Of a stretch of 64,000 bases of DNA, positions 34,973-44,854 are shown in pieces. This DNA comes from an uncultured Aquimarina sp. (GTDB taxonomy: Bacteria; Bacteroidota; Bacteroidia; Flavobacteriales; Flavobacteriaceae). The notes below the pieces were generated by a model, which saw only the letters and a list, made by a program, of their open reading frames with translations, was not told the origin of the DNA and did not search any database. The stretch lies in contig CANMLW010000006.1 in NCBI GenBank assembly GCA_947498705.1, positions 1 to 64,000 of the forward strand. The letters are read 5' to 3'. The translations under genes and the position numbers were made by a program. Position 1 is the first letter of the stretch. Each line of letters begins with the position of its first letter.

Positions 34973-36049
34973 TTACACAGATTGATAATACTCAAACGAT
35001 TTAATTATTAATTCATCAGAAGCGATACAATTATACTTTGCATCTCCAATGGTATTTAATAATACAAAATAGATATTTCCGCTCTCGTTCTTTTTATCAT
35101 GTACTAGAAGATCCATGATAGCTTTATGATCATTAGGGTCGATGTCTACTTTAGGAAAAGTTGCTAATAGTACTTTGGTAATTTGATCTAACTCATTGTT
35201 TGTTAATGATAATAATTCAACAGAAATATAGGCTTCCATAATCATCCCAATTGCGATCGCTTCACCATGTAATAAAGTAGGTTTTTCTGGATGAGTTAAG
35301 TAAAAAGATTCTATGGCATGACCCAGTGTATGACCAAAATTAAGGTATTTACGAATATTTTGTTCTGTAGGATCCTCAAAAACGATTTTATTTTTAATTA
35401 TGACAGAATCATAAATTATTTGATCAAGATCTGTTGTACTTAGTTTAGAAAGATCGTTTGTTCTATCCCAATATCCTTTATCTTGTATAAGCCCGTGTTT
35501 TAAAACCTCTGCATAACCACTTCGCATTTGATCGGCAGGTAGCGTGCCAAGATATACTGTATCCACCAGCACCATTTCTGATTCACTAATAACACCGACC
35601 ATATTTTTTAGGTTGCCTAAATCGACCCCTGTTTTTCCTCCTACAGAAGCGTCCACCATAGCCAACAAAGAGGTAGGGATATTGATATAACTAATCCCTC
35701 TTTTATAAGTACATGCAATAAAACCTCCCAAATCTGTGATAACACCACCTCCAAGATTAATCATCAAACTCTTTCTATCCATTCCTAAGTCAGAAAGTGC
35801 GTTCCAAACACCACTACAAGTCTCGATGTTTTTATGAATTTCGCCGGGTTCAACCTCTATGATTTCTATGTCATACTCTTTTTCAATTTTACTCATAAAG
35901 AGCGGTAAACAATGTTCATGGGTATTGGTATCTACCAAAATACATATCTTAGAATGATTTGCTTTTTCTAGATACGTATTTAACATGGTATAACAGTCTT
36001 CTCCAAAATATACTACAGAGTCTTTTGAGACAATAGGTTTCATAATCAT
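34973..36049 (-). CDS. aroB: 3-dehydroquinate synthase
   Basis: 358 residues. It converts DAHP to 3-dehydroquinate, the second shikimate step. NAD-binding GGGVITDLGGFIA and the zinc site regions SGYAEVLKHGLIQD and FGHTLGHAIES are present in the expected order. It is a single gene, convergent with the gene at 34320 and divergent from proline dehydrogenase. Confidence 0.95.
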   Translation of the reverse strand: MIMKPIVSKDSVVYFGEDCYTMLNTYLEKANHSKICILVDTNTHEHCLPLFMSKIEKEYDIEIIEVEPGEIHKNIETCSGVWNALSDLGMDRKSLMINLGGGVITDLGGFIACTYKRGISYINIPTSLLAMVDASVGGKTGVDLGNLKNMVGVISESEMVLVDTVYLGTLPADQMRSGYAEVLKHGLIQDKGYWDRTNDLSKLSTTDLDQIIYDSVIIKNKIVFEDPTEQNIRKYLNFGHTLGHAIESFYLTHPEKPTLLHGEAIAIGMIMEAYISVELLSLTNNELDQITKVLLATFPKVDIDPNDHKAIMDLLVHDKKNESGNIYFVLLNTIGDAKYNCIASDELIIKSFEYYQSV

Positions 36050-36083
36050 GTGTTAATTATCAGGCAGCGAAATTAAGCAGAAT

Positions 36084-36117
36084 TTGTAATAAAATAAACT
36101 AGTAAGTTCTATATTTG
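36084..36117 (+). promoter_or_regulatory. Promoter of proline dehydrogenase (TTG-N23-TATATTTG)
   Basis: TATATTTG at 36110-36117 with TTG at 36084-36086, 23 nt apart, at the upper end of the allowed range. It leaves a 5' leader of roughly 90 nt before 36211. Confidence 0.65.
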
Positions 36118-36210
36118 CCAGATATTGCAAAATATACTCATGGGATACGCAATATTCGATCATATTTTTATATAAAATTACAGATTTACTAATTTTTAAT
36201 ACTTATTTTG

Positions 36211-37383
36211 ATGAGTCAAAACAACTTATTTGATAACACAGAGACCGCATTTGCTTTAAAAAGTGATTCTGAGCTGGAAAGAGCTTATTTCTTATTTAAA
36301 ATGATAGCAAATGAGCCATTGGTAAGAATTGGTACTGCTGTTACAAATTTTGCTATAAAAGCACATTTACCGGTTCAGGGACTTATTAGAGCGACTGTTT
36401 TTGATCATTTTTGCGGTGGTGTAAGTGAAGAGGATTGTATGCCAGTAGTAGATAAGATGTATTCAAAAAAAGTATGTTCTGTTCTTGATTATTCTGTAGA
36501 AGGAAAAGAAGAAGAAGCCCAGTTTGATGCTGTATTGCATAAAACACTTGAGCTATTAGAATTCGCAGACGAAAAGGATGCAATGCCTTTTGGAGTATTT
36601 AAGCCAACAGGGTTAGGTAGGTTTTTAGTTTGGCAAAAGAAAACAGAAGGAACGCCGCTTACAGCATCAGAAGAACAGGAGTGGGCTCGTATCGAAGAGC
36701 GTTTTGATGCGGTTTGTCAAAAGGCTTATGATTGTGATGTAGCAGTATTGATCGATGGAGAAGAAAGTTGGATGCAAGGTGCAGCAGATGAACTGGTAGC
36801 AAAAATGATGCGCAAATACAATAAAGAAAAAGCAATTGTTTATAATACGTTACAATTATATAGACACGATCGATTAGAATATTTACAACAATTACATGAA
36901 GAAGCTAAGGTATTTGGATTTAAAATTGGTGTAAAAATCGTAAGAGGTGCTTATATGGAAAAAGAGAATGATCGTGCTCGCGAAAAAGGGTATCCAACAC
37001 CAATTTGTAAGGATAAGCAACATACCGACGAGAATTTTGATACTACAATGACCTATATTCTTAATAATATAGAAGATATTTCTGTGTTTATAGGTACCCA
37101 CAACGAGAAGAGTAGCTATTTGGCGATGCAATTAATGAAAGAATGTAATATTGCCAAAAATGATTTTAGAGTATGGTTTGGTCAATTATTTGGTATGAGT
37201 GATCATATTAGTTTTAATCAAGCAGAATTAGGATATAACGTTGCAAAATATTTGCCATTTGGCCCTGTAAGAGATGTGATGCCATATTTAATAAGAAGAG
37301 CAGAAGAAAATACTTCGGTAGCAGGTCAAACCAGTAGAGAACTCAATTTATTGTCTCAAGAAAAAAAGAGAAGAAAATTGTAA
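36211..37383 (+). CDS. Proline dehydrogenase
   Basis: 390 residues from the ATG at 36211; an in-frame TTG three bases earlier is unlikely. It is the monofunctional FAD-dependent beta/alpha barrel that oxidises proline to pyrroline-5-carboxylate. Family marks include ILIDGEESWMQ (barrel strand), KIGVKIVRGAYMEKENDRAREKGYP, FIGTHNEKS and the C-terminal FGPVRDVMPYLIRRAEENTS. The length and lack of a P5C dehydrogenase domain separate it from PutA. Its product is in equilibrium with the semialdehyde made by RocD at 10081. P5C dehydrogenase is not in the window. Confidence 0.95.
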   Translation: MSQNNLFDNTETAFALKSDSELERAYFLFKMIANEPLVRIGTAVTNFAIKAHLPVQGLIRATVFDHFCGGVSEEDCMPVVDKMYSKKVCSVLDYSVEGKEEEAQFDAVLHKTLELLEFADEKDAMPFGVFKPTGLGRFLVWQKKTEGTPLTASEEQEWARIEERFDAVCQKAYDCDVAVLIDGEESWMQGAADELVAKMMRKYNKEKAIVYNTLQLYRHDRLEYLQQLHEEAKVFGFKIGVKIVRGAYMEKENDRAREKGYPTPICKDKQHTDENFDTTMTYILNNIEDISVFIGTHNEKSSYLAMQLMKECNIAKNDFRVWFGQLFGMSDHISFNQAELGYNVAKYLPFGPVRDVMPYLIRRAEENTSVAGQTSRELNLLSQEKKRRKL

Positions 37384-37437
37384 AAGAGTACGAATTTGGA
37401 TAGGTAAAAGTATCAATAGGTAAAATAGTAATAAGTT

Positions 37438-37812
37438 ATGAATCTAAATCAAATAACAGTTCCTGCTATTAATGTTGAAAAATCTATTGCCTTTTATAAA
37501 AAACTAGGGTTACACTTAATTGTAGAGGCATTACCTCATTATGCTCGTTTTGAGTGTCCAAAAGGAAATGCTACATTTTCGATTCATCAGGTTGAAAAAT
37601 TACCTAAAGGCGAAGGAGTTTATGTGTACTTTGAAACCGAAATACTAGATCAGGAAGTAGAACGTCTGATTGCAGAGGGTATCATTTTTGACCAATTGCC
37701 CATAGACCAACGCTGGTTATGGAGAGAAGCAAGATTAAAAGATCCAGATGGAAATCTAATAGTTTTATATTTTGCAGGTGATAATAGAAAAAATCCACCC
37801 TGGCGTGTATGA
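37438..37812 (+). CDS. VOC (glyoxalase/bleomycin-resistance fold) protein
   Basis: 124 residues, one VOC fold (two beta-alpha-beta-beta-beta units). Residues such as NVEKSIAFYKKLGLHLIVE and DPDGNLIVLYFAG match the family; the metal-ligand Glu is likely in the second segment. Substrate unknown. It follows proline dehydrogenase by 54 nt with no terminator between them, so co-transcription is possible. Confidence 0.88.
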   Translation: MNLNQITVPAINVEKSIAFYKKLGLHLIVEALPHYARFECPKGNATFSIHQVEKLPKGEGVYVYFETEILDQEVERLIAEGIIFDQLPIDQRWLWREARLKDPDGNLIVLYFAGDNRKNPPWRV

Positions 37813-37857
37813 GTATAATAGTATGTCTTTAAACTCAAATAATATTCTTTAAAACGT

Positions 37858-38424
37858 ATGAGTGTTATCATTGATAAAAACTTCAAAAATCAGAGTTTTT
37901 CTGATCAAAAATTACCCTCAAAAGAATATGACAACTGTACTTTTGTCAATTGTAATTTTTCTAACACTAATATGTCTGTTGTAACTTTTTTAGAGTGCAC
38001 ATTTGATTCTTGTAAGTTTAGTAATGTAATGATGAAAGAAACTTCTTTTCAGGAAGTAATATTTATTAACTGTAAATTACTAGGGATTGATTTTGGCGTG
38101 TGCAACGATTTTTTATTTAGTGTTGTTTTTGAGCAATGTAATCTGGATTATATATCTTTTTATGGGTTTACTATGAAAAATACGCGTTTTATTGGCGGAA
38201 GCTTAAAAAAAGCAGATTTTACAGAAACAAACCTGACAGGAACTATCTTTGATAATGTTGATTTGGCTGATGCAGTTTTCGAAAAAACGATTGCAGATAA
38301 AGTTGATTTTAGAACGGCCAGAAACTTTTGTGTCAATCCCGAAATAAACTCACTTAAAAAGGCAAGGTTCAAGGTATCAGATCTTGGTGGGTTATTGACA
38401 AAATATGATTTGATTATCGAATAA
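37858..38424 (+). CDS. Pentapeptide-repeat protein (MfpA/Qnr-type right-handed beta helix)
   Basis: 188 residues. Repeats of the A(D/N)LxX type run through most of the chain (CTFVNCNFSNTNMS, CTFDSCKFSNVMM, CNLDYISFYG, TNLTGTIFDNVDLADAVF). Length and layout resemble Qnr and MfpA, DNA mimics that protect gyrase, but many pentapeptide proteins have other roles. The repeats are Cys-rich in the first half. It lies 45 nt behind the VOC gene, so it may belong to the same operon. Confidence 0.85.
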   Translation: MSVIIDKNFKNQSFSDQKLPSKEYDNCTFVNCNFSNTNMSVVTFLECTFDSCKFSNVMMKETSFQEVIFINCKLLGIDFGVCNDFLFSVVFEQCNLDYISFYGFTMKNTRFIGGSLKKADFTETNLTGTIFDNVDLADAVFEKTIADKVDFRTARNFCVNPEINSLKKARFKVSDLGGLLTKYDLIIE

Positions 38425-38460
38425 GCAATATGCATATCTTATTGATAAATGTTTTAAAAT

Positions 38461-38498
38461 AAAATAGCCTTTTCATATACTGAAAAGGCTATTTTTTT
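38461..38498. terminator. Bidirectional terminator after the pentapeptide gene
   Basis: Stem AAATAGCCTTTTCA / TGAAAAGGCTATTT with flanking A and T runs lies between the plus-strand pentapeptide gene and the convergent S9 peptidase gene. Confidence 0.9.
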
Positions 38499-38518
38499 GA
38501 TAAGGTAAACTCCTAACC

Positions 38519-40792
38519 CTATTCGTAACTCCATTTAAAATCCCATATAGGTGTTTTATTGGCTAGGTGTTCTACAAAATAATTCCATTTCTTTTTAAGA
38601 AAATATTTTCTGGATGTACCTCTATACCCATGTCGTTGACTAGGTAGTATTAGTAAATCAAAATCTTTATCTGCTTTTATTAGCGCTTCAGCAAATTTAT
38701 AAGTGGCGGATGGGTTTACATTTTCATCTATGCCACCATGTACCAATAATAATTTTCCTTGTAAGTTTGCTGCATTGGTTACATTGGAAATAGCATGGTA
38801 TGTACTATCTACTGGCCAGCCTTGATACATTTCTGGCCACCAGGCTTTTTCCATTCTAAAATCATGATCTGCCGAGCTTGATACTCCAACTTTATAGGTT
38901 TCTGGGTAAGCTAACATAGCTCTACCTGTATCATACCCTCCTGCAGAATGACCAAATACTCCTGCTTTATCAGGGTCAATCCATGCATATTTGCTTCTTA
39001 AATGTTTAATAGCAAGTGTATGGTCTTTTAAGTTATTTTGCATGTTTTTGTATGACTGATTTTGAAAATCTTTAGAACGTCCAAAAGTTCCTAAACCATC
39101 AACAACCATTACTACAAAACCTAATTCTGCCAAAGATTGTCTGCCAAATATTCTATCAAATGATTTAGGAAACAATTGGGTATGAGGTCCAGAGTAAGTA
39201 GCGTCTATAATTGGATAAGATTTTGCGGGATCAAAGTTAGATGGTTTCCATAAAGCGCCATATATAGTGGTTTTACCATCTTTGGCGGTTAACTCAAATA
39301 CTTCTGGTGCTTTCCAGCCTTTGGAAGTAGCGTATGATACATCAGCTTTTGTTAACTCGGTAAGAACTTTTCCTGATTCTGATGCTCTTAAGACAGTAGT
39401 TGTAGGAATGTTGATAGTAGAATAGTTGTCTACAAAATGTTTTCCATCTTCAGAAAAAGATACAATATGATGTGTTTCTTCAGGAGTTAACAAAGTAACC
39501 TTTCCATCTAGGGTAGTTTTGTAAAGTTTTTGATGATAAGGGTTACTTCCTTCTTCCTTTCCAGAGGCCATGAAATAAATAATTTCACTTTCCTCATCAA
39601 TATATTTAATAGAATTTACATAATACTCTCCATTGGTCAAAGGAGATGAACTCCCGGTTTTCATATCTACCAGATACAATTGCCTCCATCCGCTTTTTTC
39701 CGAGAAAACAACTATTTTCTCTTTCTTTTTCATTTGTACATATGAAAAATTACCAACATTAGTTTTGCTTTCATCTGTAAATAAAGGTGTTGATGTGTTG
39801 GTGTTTAGGTCAATAAGGAATAAATGTTCTTTTTTAAACCCTCTTTCCTGATATCCGCCAATAATAACTCCAGATGTATTGGTCCACTCAGAATATGCAT
39901 CGTTGATATGAGTGTTCTTAGGCAATGTTGTTTTTACTTCTTTTTTGGTTGCTACATTAAAAAATACAGGTTGGGTGTGTACCATAGTAGTATCTCCAGG
40001 AGAACCTCTGTAATAAGAAAGAAGTTTTGGTCTGTATAGAGAGTCGATGCTAAAATCTAATAAATACATTTTTTCTGCATTTCTAAGGTCTATCACATTA
40101 GTAGTTATCCATTTAGAATCTTCTGACCAGTTTACATAAAAATGTGCTGGACGCTCTCCATTTTCTCCTTCAATGGTATCATACCATCCATACCAGGTTC
40201 CGTATTCATATCCTTTCTCACCATCATTAGTCAATTGGTACTCTTGATTAGATGAGGTAGGTTTAATGTACAAGTTGTAATCTCTGGTAAAAGCAACCCA
40301 TTTTCCATCGGGAGAAACACTTTCTAAAGGATTTCTAGTTTCTTTTTTTACTTCTTCCTCCTTAGTTACCTGATACGTCTTAATATCTAATAGATACCCT
40401 TTGTTTTCGAAGTTAAAAGATAAATTTCCGTTTTCTTTTAATTGAATATTTGAAACAGAAATATCATTTTCTGTTACTTTATTCTCTGTTAATGTATCTA
40501 AAGCATTTGCTAGTTTTTGATGATCAAATAATAATTTTGATTCGTTGTCATCAAAATCGACGCTTTTATACATTTTTCCTTTTTCACTATGTTCTATAAA
40601 CCATAGTCCAGAATTATCTGTAAACCAATTTACAGATGTGTAAAGATTAAAAGCTGTTTTGTTATTGTAATTATCATACATATAACTTACTGCATTTTGA
40701 TATTCCTTTTCTGTAATACTATTTGTTTTCTCTTTACATGAAAAAACAAACAATACACTTAGCAATATTGACAATGTTTTTAAAAATCTCAT
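38519..40792 (-). CDS. S9 family prolyl peptidase (DPP IV-type) lipoprotein
   Basis: 757 residues. The lipoprotein signal ends with Cys19 (VLFVFSC). A beta-propeller N-terminal part (about 60-480) precedes an alpha/beta hydrolase domain (about 500-757) with nucleophile Ser in GHSAGGY, Asp in HGGIDENVN and His in SQRHGYRG. This is the dipeptidyl-peptidase IV architecture; it removes X-Pro dipeptides from peptides in the periplasm or at the surface. It is a single gene. Confidence 0.94.
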   Translation of the reverse strand: MRFLKTLSILLSVLFVFSCKEKTNSITEKEYQNAVSYMYDNYNNKTAFNLYTSVNWFTDNSGLWFIEHSEKGKMYKSVDFDDNESKLLFDHQKLANALDTLTENKVTENDISVSNIQLKENGNLSFNFENKGYLLDIKTYQVTKEEEVKKETRNPLESVSPDGKWVAFTRDYNLYIKPTSSNQEYQLTNDGEKGYEYGTWYGWYDTIEGENGERPAHFYVNWSEDSKWITTNVIDLRNAEKMYLLDFSIDSLYRPKLLSYYRGSPGDTTMVHTQPVFFNVATKKEVKTTLPKNTHINDAYSEWTNTSGVIIGGYQERGFKKEHLFLIDLNTNTSTPLFTDESKTNVGNFSYVQMKKKEKIVVFSEKSGWRQLYLVDMKTGSSSPLTNGEYYVNSIKYIDEESEIIYFMASGKEEGSNPYHQKLYKTTLDGKVTLLTPEETHHIVSFSEDGKHFVDNYSTINIPTTTVLRASESGKVLTELTKADVSYATSKGWKAPEVFELTAKDGKTTIYGALWKPSNFDPAKSYPIIDATYSGPHTQLFPKSFDRIFGRQSLAELGFVVMVVDGLGTFGRSKDFQNQSYKNMQNNLKDHTLAIKHLRSKYAWIDPDKAGVFGHSAGGYDTGRAMLAYPETYKVGVSSSADHDFRMEKAWWPEMYQGWPVDSTYHAISNVTNAANLQGKLLLVHGGIDENVNPSATYKFAEALIKADKDFDLLILPSQRHGYRGTSRKYFLKKKWNYFVEHLANKTPIWDFKWSYE

Positions 40793-41324
40793 TTCTTATA
40801 TTTTTTACTTAAAAACGGTAATAAATTAGTGTTGTGTAGTGCTATAACACGCTCCAAAAGTGCGAATATTCCCTTACTTTTAAAACTTAAATATGATTTA
40901 AAATTTTACAAAATGTTAAAATTCGGATTGTATTCGCAAAAAAAGTGATGTTTTTGCAGGAATAATGAGTAGTAATTTTGAAACTAAAATTGCAAGAATT
41001 TTTCGAAGTTATATAGGACTTTCTCTTGGTTTATATATCAAAACTGTAAGTAAGGGTAATTTTATTCATAACAATTTGAAAAAGAAATCAAATTGTTATT
41101 TTGATGTAAAAGACGATCTTAAAAAGTACAACTTTTGGCTACTTTTTTGTACCAATATTACTTCTCTTTCTCTTGATCTTTGTATCGTACTTTCTTTGTT
41201 AAAGTAATATCAGTACCATGAGTTTTAACAAATAGTAAGATCAATAAACTCAACATGTAGTACTCTGTTTTTTCTTTTGTAAAGAAAGTCGCTTTAAAAG
41301 TTTAATCATTAAAAAATCAAAATT
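40793..41324. other. 532-bp intergenic stretch with a perfect 12-bp hairpin
   Basis: No convincing gene. An 80-codon frame at 40965-41207 lacks signs of coding and is crossed by a perfect hairpin (arms 41068-41079 and 41088-41099, ATAACAATTTGA, 8-nt loop) that is not followed by a strong T tract. It could be part of a leader or a small RNA. Confidence 0.5.
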
Positions 41325-41678
41325 ATGCGTTTTATAACTCAAAAAATACATTCGTTTTTAGATTACCCTGTTGCGATAGCATTAGTAGTACTTCCTTTTG
41401 TACTTGGATTAGGTGATTCCCACCCTATGGCTTTAAAGATATCGGTTGCTACGGGAATTGCAGCATTTGTTTTAACTATATTAACCGACCATCAATTAGG
41501 ATTGTTTAGAATCATTCCTTATCAAGTTCATTTGATGGTAGATTTTTCTGTAGCAATCATATTTATTTTAGCAACTTTTATATTCTCTTTTAAAGGTATA
41601 GATGCTTATTACTATTGGATTAATGGTGCTGCTGTACTTACTGTTGTTGGTTTACATAAGCCAGCAAGAGTTGTCTGA
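41325..41678 (+). CDS. SPW repeat membrane protein
   Basis: 117 residues with four predicted transmembrane helices arranged as two similar halves (IHSFLDYPVAIALVVLPFVLG and IPYQVHLMVDFSVAIIFILAT), as in SPW-type proteins. The function of the family is unknown. A hairpin terminator follows at 41759. Confidence 0.82.
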   Translation: MRFITQKIHSFLDYPVAIALVVLPFVLGLGDSHPMALKISVATGIAAFVLTILTDHQLGLFRIIPYQVHLMVDFSVAIIFILATFIFSFKGIDAYYYWINGAAVLTVVGLHKPARVV

Positions 41679-41758
41679 TTTGCCTTTATTTTATAAAATA
41701 GTATGGTAACTTTAAGTGTCAATTGGTATTAATTAATAAGTTGATATAATTTATATAT

Positions 41759-41796
41759 AGAAAAGCGCAAGTTAATCACTTGTGCTTTTCTAGTTT
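41759..41796 (+). terminator. Terminator after the SPW gene
   Basis: A 14-bp stem AGAAAAGCGCAAGT / ACTTGTGCTTTTCT with one mismatch and a TAATC loop, 80 nt after the stop. The T tract is short. Confidence 0.75.
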
Positions 41797-41961
41797 AACA
41801 ACTAATTTTTTAAATTAAGGTTTTATTTCTAATATAACTTTTGATACTGTTAAAATAAAACCCTAAAAAAAGGTGTTATATTATAATAGTTTATCAAGAA
41901 AGATAAAAACTTTAAGTAAGTTAAGAGAGGAGGTTTTATAACGCTAAATGCTATTTATTAT

Positions 41962-43050
41962 ATGGATTATAGAATGGTTGTTGTTTTAAATGTTTTTATA
42001 ATTTCTTTTTTTGGGTGTTCAAAGAATGATGAAAATACTTCTGAAGCTACTCCACGAAATTTTAATATGGGATTTACCACTTGGAGCTATGGCCCTAATC
42101 CAGAAGATGTAGCAGTAACTTATGAATTTATAAAGAACAATGCAGATATTTATACAGAGCATATCGATTATCACATTCCTTGGGATTCCTGGATTAATGA
42201 TTTGCCACTTCCGGCAGAATTTACAGGAGAGATTGCAGGTAGAGTGCAAAGAAAAATAGAAGATAAACAATTATTACTTTCTGTTGGTTTACTTAATTTG
42301 GATCGAGATGAACTTACAACCGATTATAATGATATTGTACCAAGCTATACTGGTTTGAACGATGTTCATATTGAAGATGCATATTTTAAACATGTTAAAT
42401 ACCTGGTTGACCAACTGAAACCTGATTTTTTAGTAATTGCGATAGAAGTAAATGAACTACGTCTAAAAGAAGAAGGTAAATGGCAAGAATATACCTTACT
42501 GATTAAAAATGTAAAATTAAGAATCAAACAACTATATCCTAGCCTTAAGATATCAGAATCTATTTCTTTGCATAATTTATATAATCCGACTATAATAAAC
42601 CCTAATGTTTATATTGATGAAATGATTGATTACATGAATCAATTAGATTTTGTAGCAATTAGCTTTTATCCTTTTTTAAAAAACCAACATTCAGAAAGTG
42701 AATTTCAGCAAACTTTTGATTTTTTACATGAAAAAATTAACAGACCGATTGCCTTTGTAGAGAGCGGGCATATTGCTGAAGATTTATCTGTTTCGAGTTT
42801 CGATGTATTTATTCCAGGAAATGCAAAGGAACAAGATACATATTTAAAAACACTATTTGCTAATGCTAGAGAACAAGATTATGAGTTTGTAATTTGGTGG
42901 GCCTATAGAGACTTTGATGCTTTGTGGGAAACGTTTCCTGATGATAGAAAAGACCAAGGTAAATTATGGAGAGATACAGGGCTTATTGATGAAGGAGGGA
43001 AAGAACGAGAAGCGTTTGTTACCTGGAAAAGTGTGTTGAGTGAAAAGTAA
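41962..43050 (+). CDS. Glycosyl hydrolase 53-like lipoprotein
   Basis: 362 residues. The signal ends in a lipobox FFGCS (Cys19). The body is a TIM barrel that resembles GH53 endo-beta-1,4-galactanases and related putative glycosidases. Candidate catalytic acids are the Glu of AIEVNEL and the Glu of AFVESGH. The sequence is distant, so substrate is unknown, and no transporter or other sugar gene is near. The gene is preceded by a terminator and stands alone. Confidence 0.75.
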   Translation: MDYRMVVVLNVFIISFFGCSKNDENTSEATPRNFNMGFTTWSYGPNPEDVAVTYEFIKNNADIYTEHIDYHIPWDSWINDLPLPAEFTGEIAGRVQRKIEDKQLLLSVGLLNLDRDELTTDYNDIVPSYTGLNDVHIEDAYFKHVKYLVDQLKPDFLVIAIEVNELRLKEEGKWQEYTLLIKNVKLRIKQLYPSLKISESISLHNLYNPTIINPNVYIDEMIDYMNQLDFVAISFYPFLKNQHSESEFQQTFDFLHEKINRPIAFVESGHIAEDLSVSSFDVFIPGNAKEQDTYLKTLFANAREQDYEFVIWWAYRDFDALWETFPDDRKDQGKLWRDTGLIDEGGKEREAFVTWKSVLSEK

Positions 43051-43331
43051 TATTTAATGCAATACCAGCTATAAAAGTAATCAATAATAAACTCTTCATT
43101 GTATATTAGTTTTGTAAGGGGTTTTAAAAGTTATTATAAATGAAATTCTTTTGTAATCAGTAATTTATACTAAAGAGTCGGTAAAAACCTTTTTTTGGGA
43201 TTAAATTCATAGTAGTTTTTTTGTTTTGTTAATATTACTGCTCGGTATACTAGCAACCACTATTATTTATGATGGTTGACCCTAAAATGTTTTGAGGTAA
43301 ATTGAGGATGTCGGTGATCGAAGGTTAGTGG

Positions 43332-44825
43332 CTATTGATTTTGTTTTAATGTTTCAAAAACTGTTACCATTCGATGTATTACTTCTTTTATTTCTTCTTC
43401 GTTTAAAGCTGCAAACCCCATCCGAATCCCGTTGTGCCCAGAGTTATCATTATCGTAGCGTCTCCAATCAGGATTAATCGTTAGATCATATGTTCTAGCT
43501 GTTTCACATACTTGATCCCAATCGTAAGATTTATCAAGTTTTACCCAAACTGCCATTCCGCCATTTGGAATTTCAAAACTAAAATAGTTTCCTAATTTTT
43601 CTTTTAAAAGTGAACAAAACAAATCTCGTCTTTTTTTATAGATTTTGATTACTTTATTAATATGGCGTTGTACATCTCCGGTACTTAGCATTTGAGCGAG
43701 CACCTGTTCTAATATGGTATCGCCTTGTCTGTCTATAATTGCTCGTAGCCTGGCAGCTTCATCAACAAAGTCTTTGGGAGCAACAAGATATCCTATCCGC
43801 ATTGCCGGCGCAATCATTTTAGTGAATCCACCAATATATATTACATTACCGTTACTATCATTACTGGCAAGAGGCAAAATAGGAGCATTTGTATAGTGAA
43901 AATCATAATCATAATCATCTTCGATAATAGCAAATTGATGCTGTTGCGCTAGTTGTAGTAAATGCATACGTCTTTGTGCAGAAAGAGTTACTGTTGTTGG
44001 ATGATGATGATGAGAAGTAACATAGATTGCTTTAATCTCCTTGGTTTTGCATAGTTTTGCTATCTCATCAGTGTGTAGTCCTTGTTGATCTACGGTTACC
44101 TGTTCTACAATACCACCAGCTTCTTTAAACGTATCATCTGCAGTCATATAATTTGTGTTACCAACAACAATAGTACCTTTGGGAGGAAGTAACAATTGAC
44201 TTGCAAGATAAATCCCCATTTGACTTCCTCGGGTAATTAATACATTGTCTGTGGTAATATGTAACCCTCTGGTTTGATTTAAATAGGTTGCCAGGTTCTT
44301 TCTTAGTTCAAAGTTTCCGTAAATAGAACTGTAATTCAGCAAATCCTTATGGTGGTTTTTTTTTGTAATGTTACGATAAATCTTTGCTATTTCATCAATA
44401 GGTGCTAATCGATGATCTGGTGCTCCATCACCAATACGTAATATTTTTTTATCGTTCACAGCAATCGATTTAAACATGAGGTGAGGGCGCATGTAAAAAG
44501 AAAAACCACTTTTATTCTTTAGGTAGTTTTGATTAGTATCCAGATCAATTTTTTCTGGATTAACTATAGGTAATGAAGCCGTTACAAAGGTACCCCGTGA
44601 GGGAACGGTTTCTATCCAACCCTGAGAGATAAGTTCTTCGTAGGTGGCAATGACTGTTTTACGGTGTATATTAAGGTCTTCTGCCAATTTTCGTGAGCCA
44701 GGAAGTTTTGTAGCTGGAGGTAGTTGACCAGATTTTATAAAACCAATTATCTGATCACATAATTGTAAATACAAATTACGATTCGTATTGCGAACAAGAG
44801 AAATATTATTTTTAAAAGGAAACAA
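43332..44825 (-). CDS. MocR/GabR-type PLP-dependent transcriptional regulator
   Basis: 497 residues. A GntR winged helix (about 12-80, LYLQLCDQIIGFIKSGQLPPATKLPGSRKLAEDLNIHRKTV-type residues) is fused to a type I aminotransferase domain (about 120-490) with EDDYDYDF and GFTKMIAPAMRIGY, whose Lys forms the PLP aldimine. MocR proteins usually control PLP or amino-acid genes. The apparent start is TTG at 44825, since no ATG occurs before the winged helix. It is divergent from a PNPOx-like gene only 29 bp away. Confidence 0.93.
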   Translation of the reverse strand: MFPFKNNISLVRNTNRNLYLQLCDQIIGFIKSGQLPPATKLPGSRKLAEDLNIHRKTVIATYEELISQGWIETVPSRGTFVTASLPIVNPEKIDLDTNQNYLKNKSGFSFYMRPHLMFKSIAVNDKKILRIGDGAPDHRLAPIDEIAKIYRNITKKNHHKDLLNYSSIYGNFELRKNLATYLNQTRGLHITTDNVLITRGSQMGIYLASQLLLPPKGTIVVGNTNYMTADDTFKEAGGIVEQVTVDQQGLHTDEIAKLCKTKEIKAIYVTSHHHHPTTVTLSAQRRMHLLQLAQQHQFAIIEDDYDYDFHYTNAPILPLASNDSNGNVIYIGGFTKMIAPAMRIGYLVAPKDFVDEAARLRAIIDRQGDTILEQVLAQMLSTGDVQRHINKVIKIYKKRRDLFCSLLKEKLGNYFSFEIPNGGMAVWVKLDKSYDWDQVCETARTYDLTINPDWRRYDNDNSGHNGIRMGFAALNEEEIKEVIHRMVTVFETLKQNQ

Positions 44826-44854
44826 AACCGGACTATTTAATATTTAAAAACTGG

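Noticed and set aside
40965..41207. 80-codon plus-strand frame in the gap before the SPW gene
   Set aside because: No recognisable family, no signal or domain, odd composition, and a perfect hairpin crosses it. Treated as non-coding.
43019..43099. 26-residue minus-strand frame starting like a signal peptide (MKSLLLITFIAGIAL)
   Set aside because: It overlaps the 3' end of the GH53-like gene and stops after 26 residues, with no further coding downstream. It may be chance or a relic; not supported as a gene.
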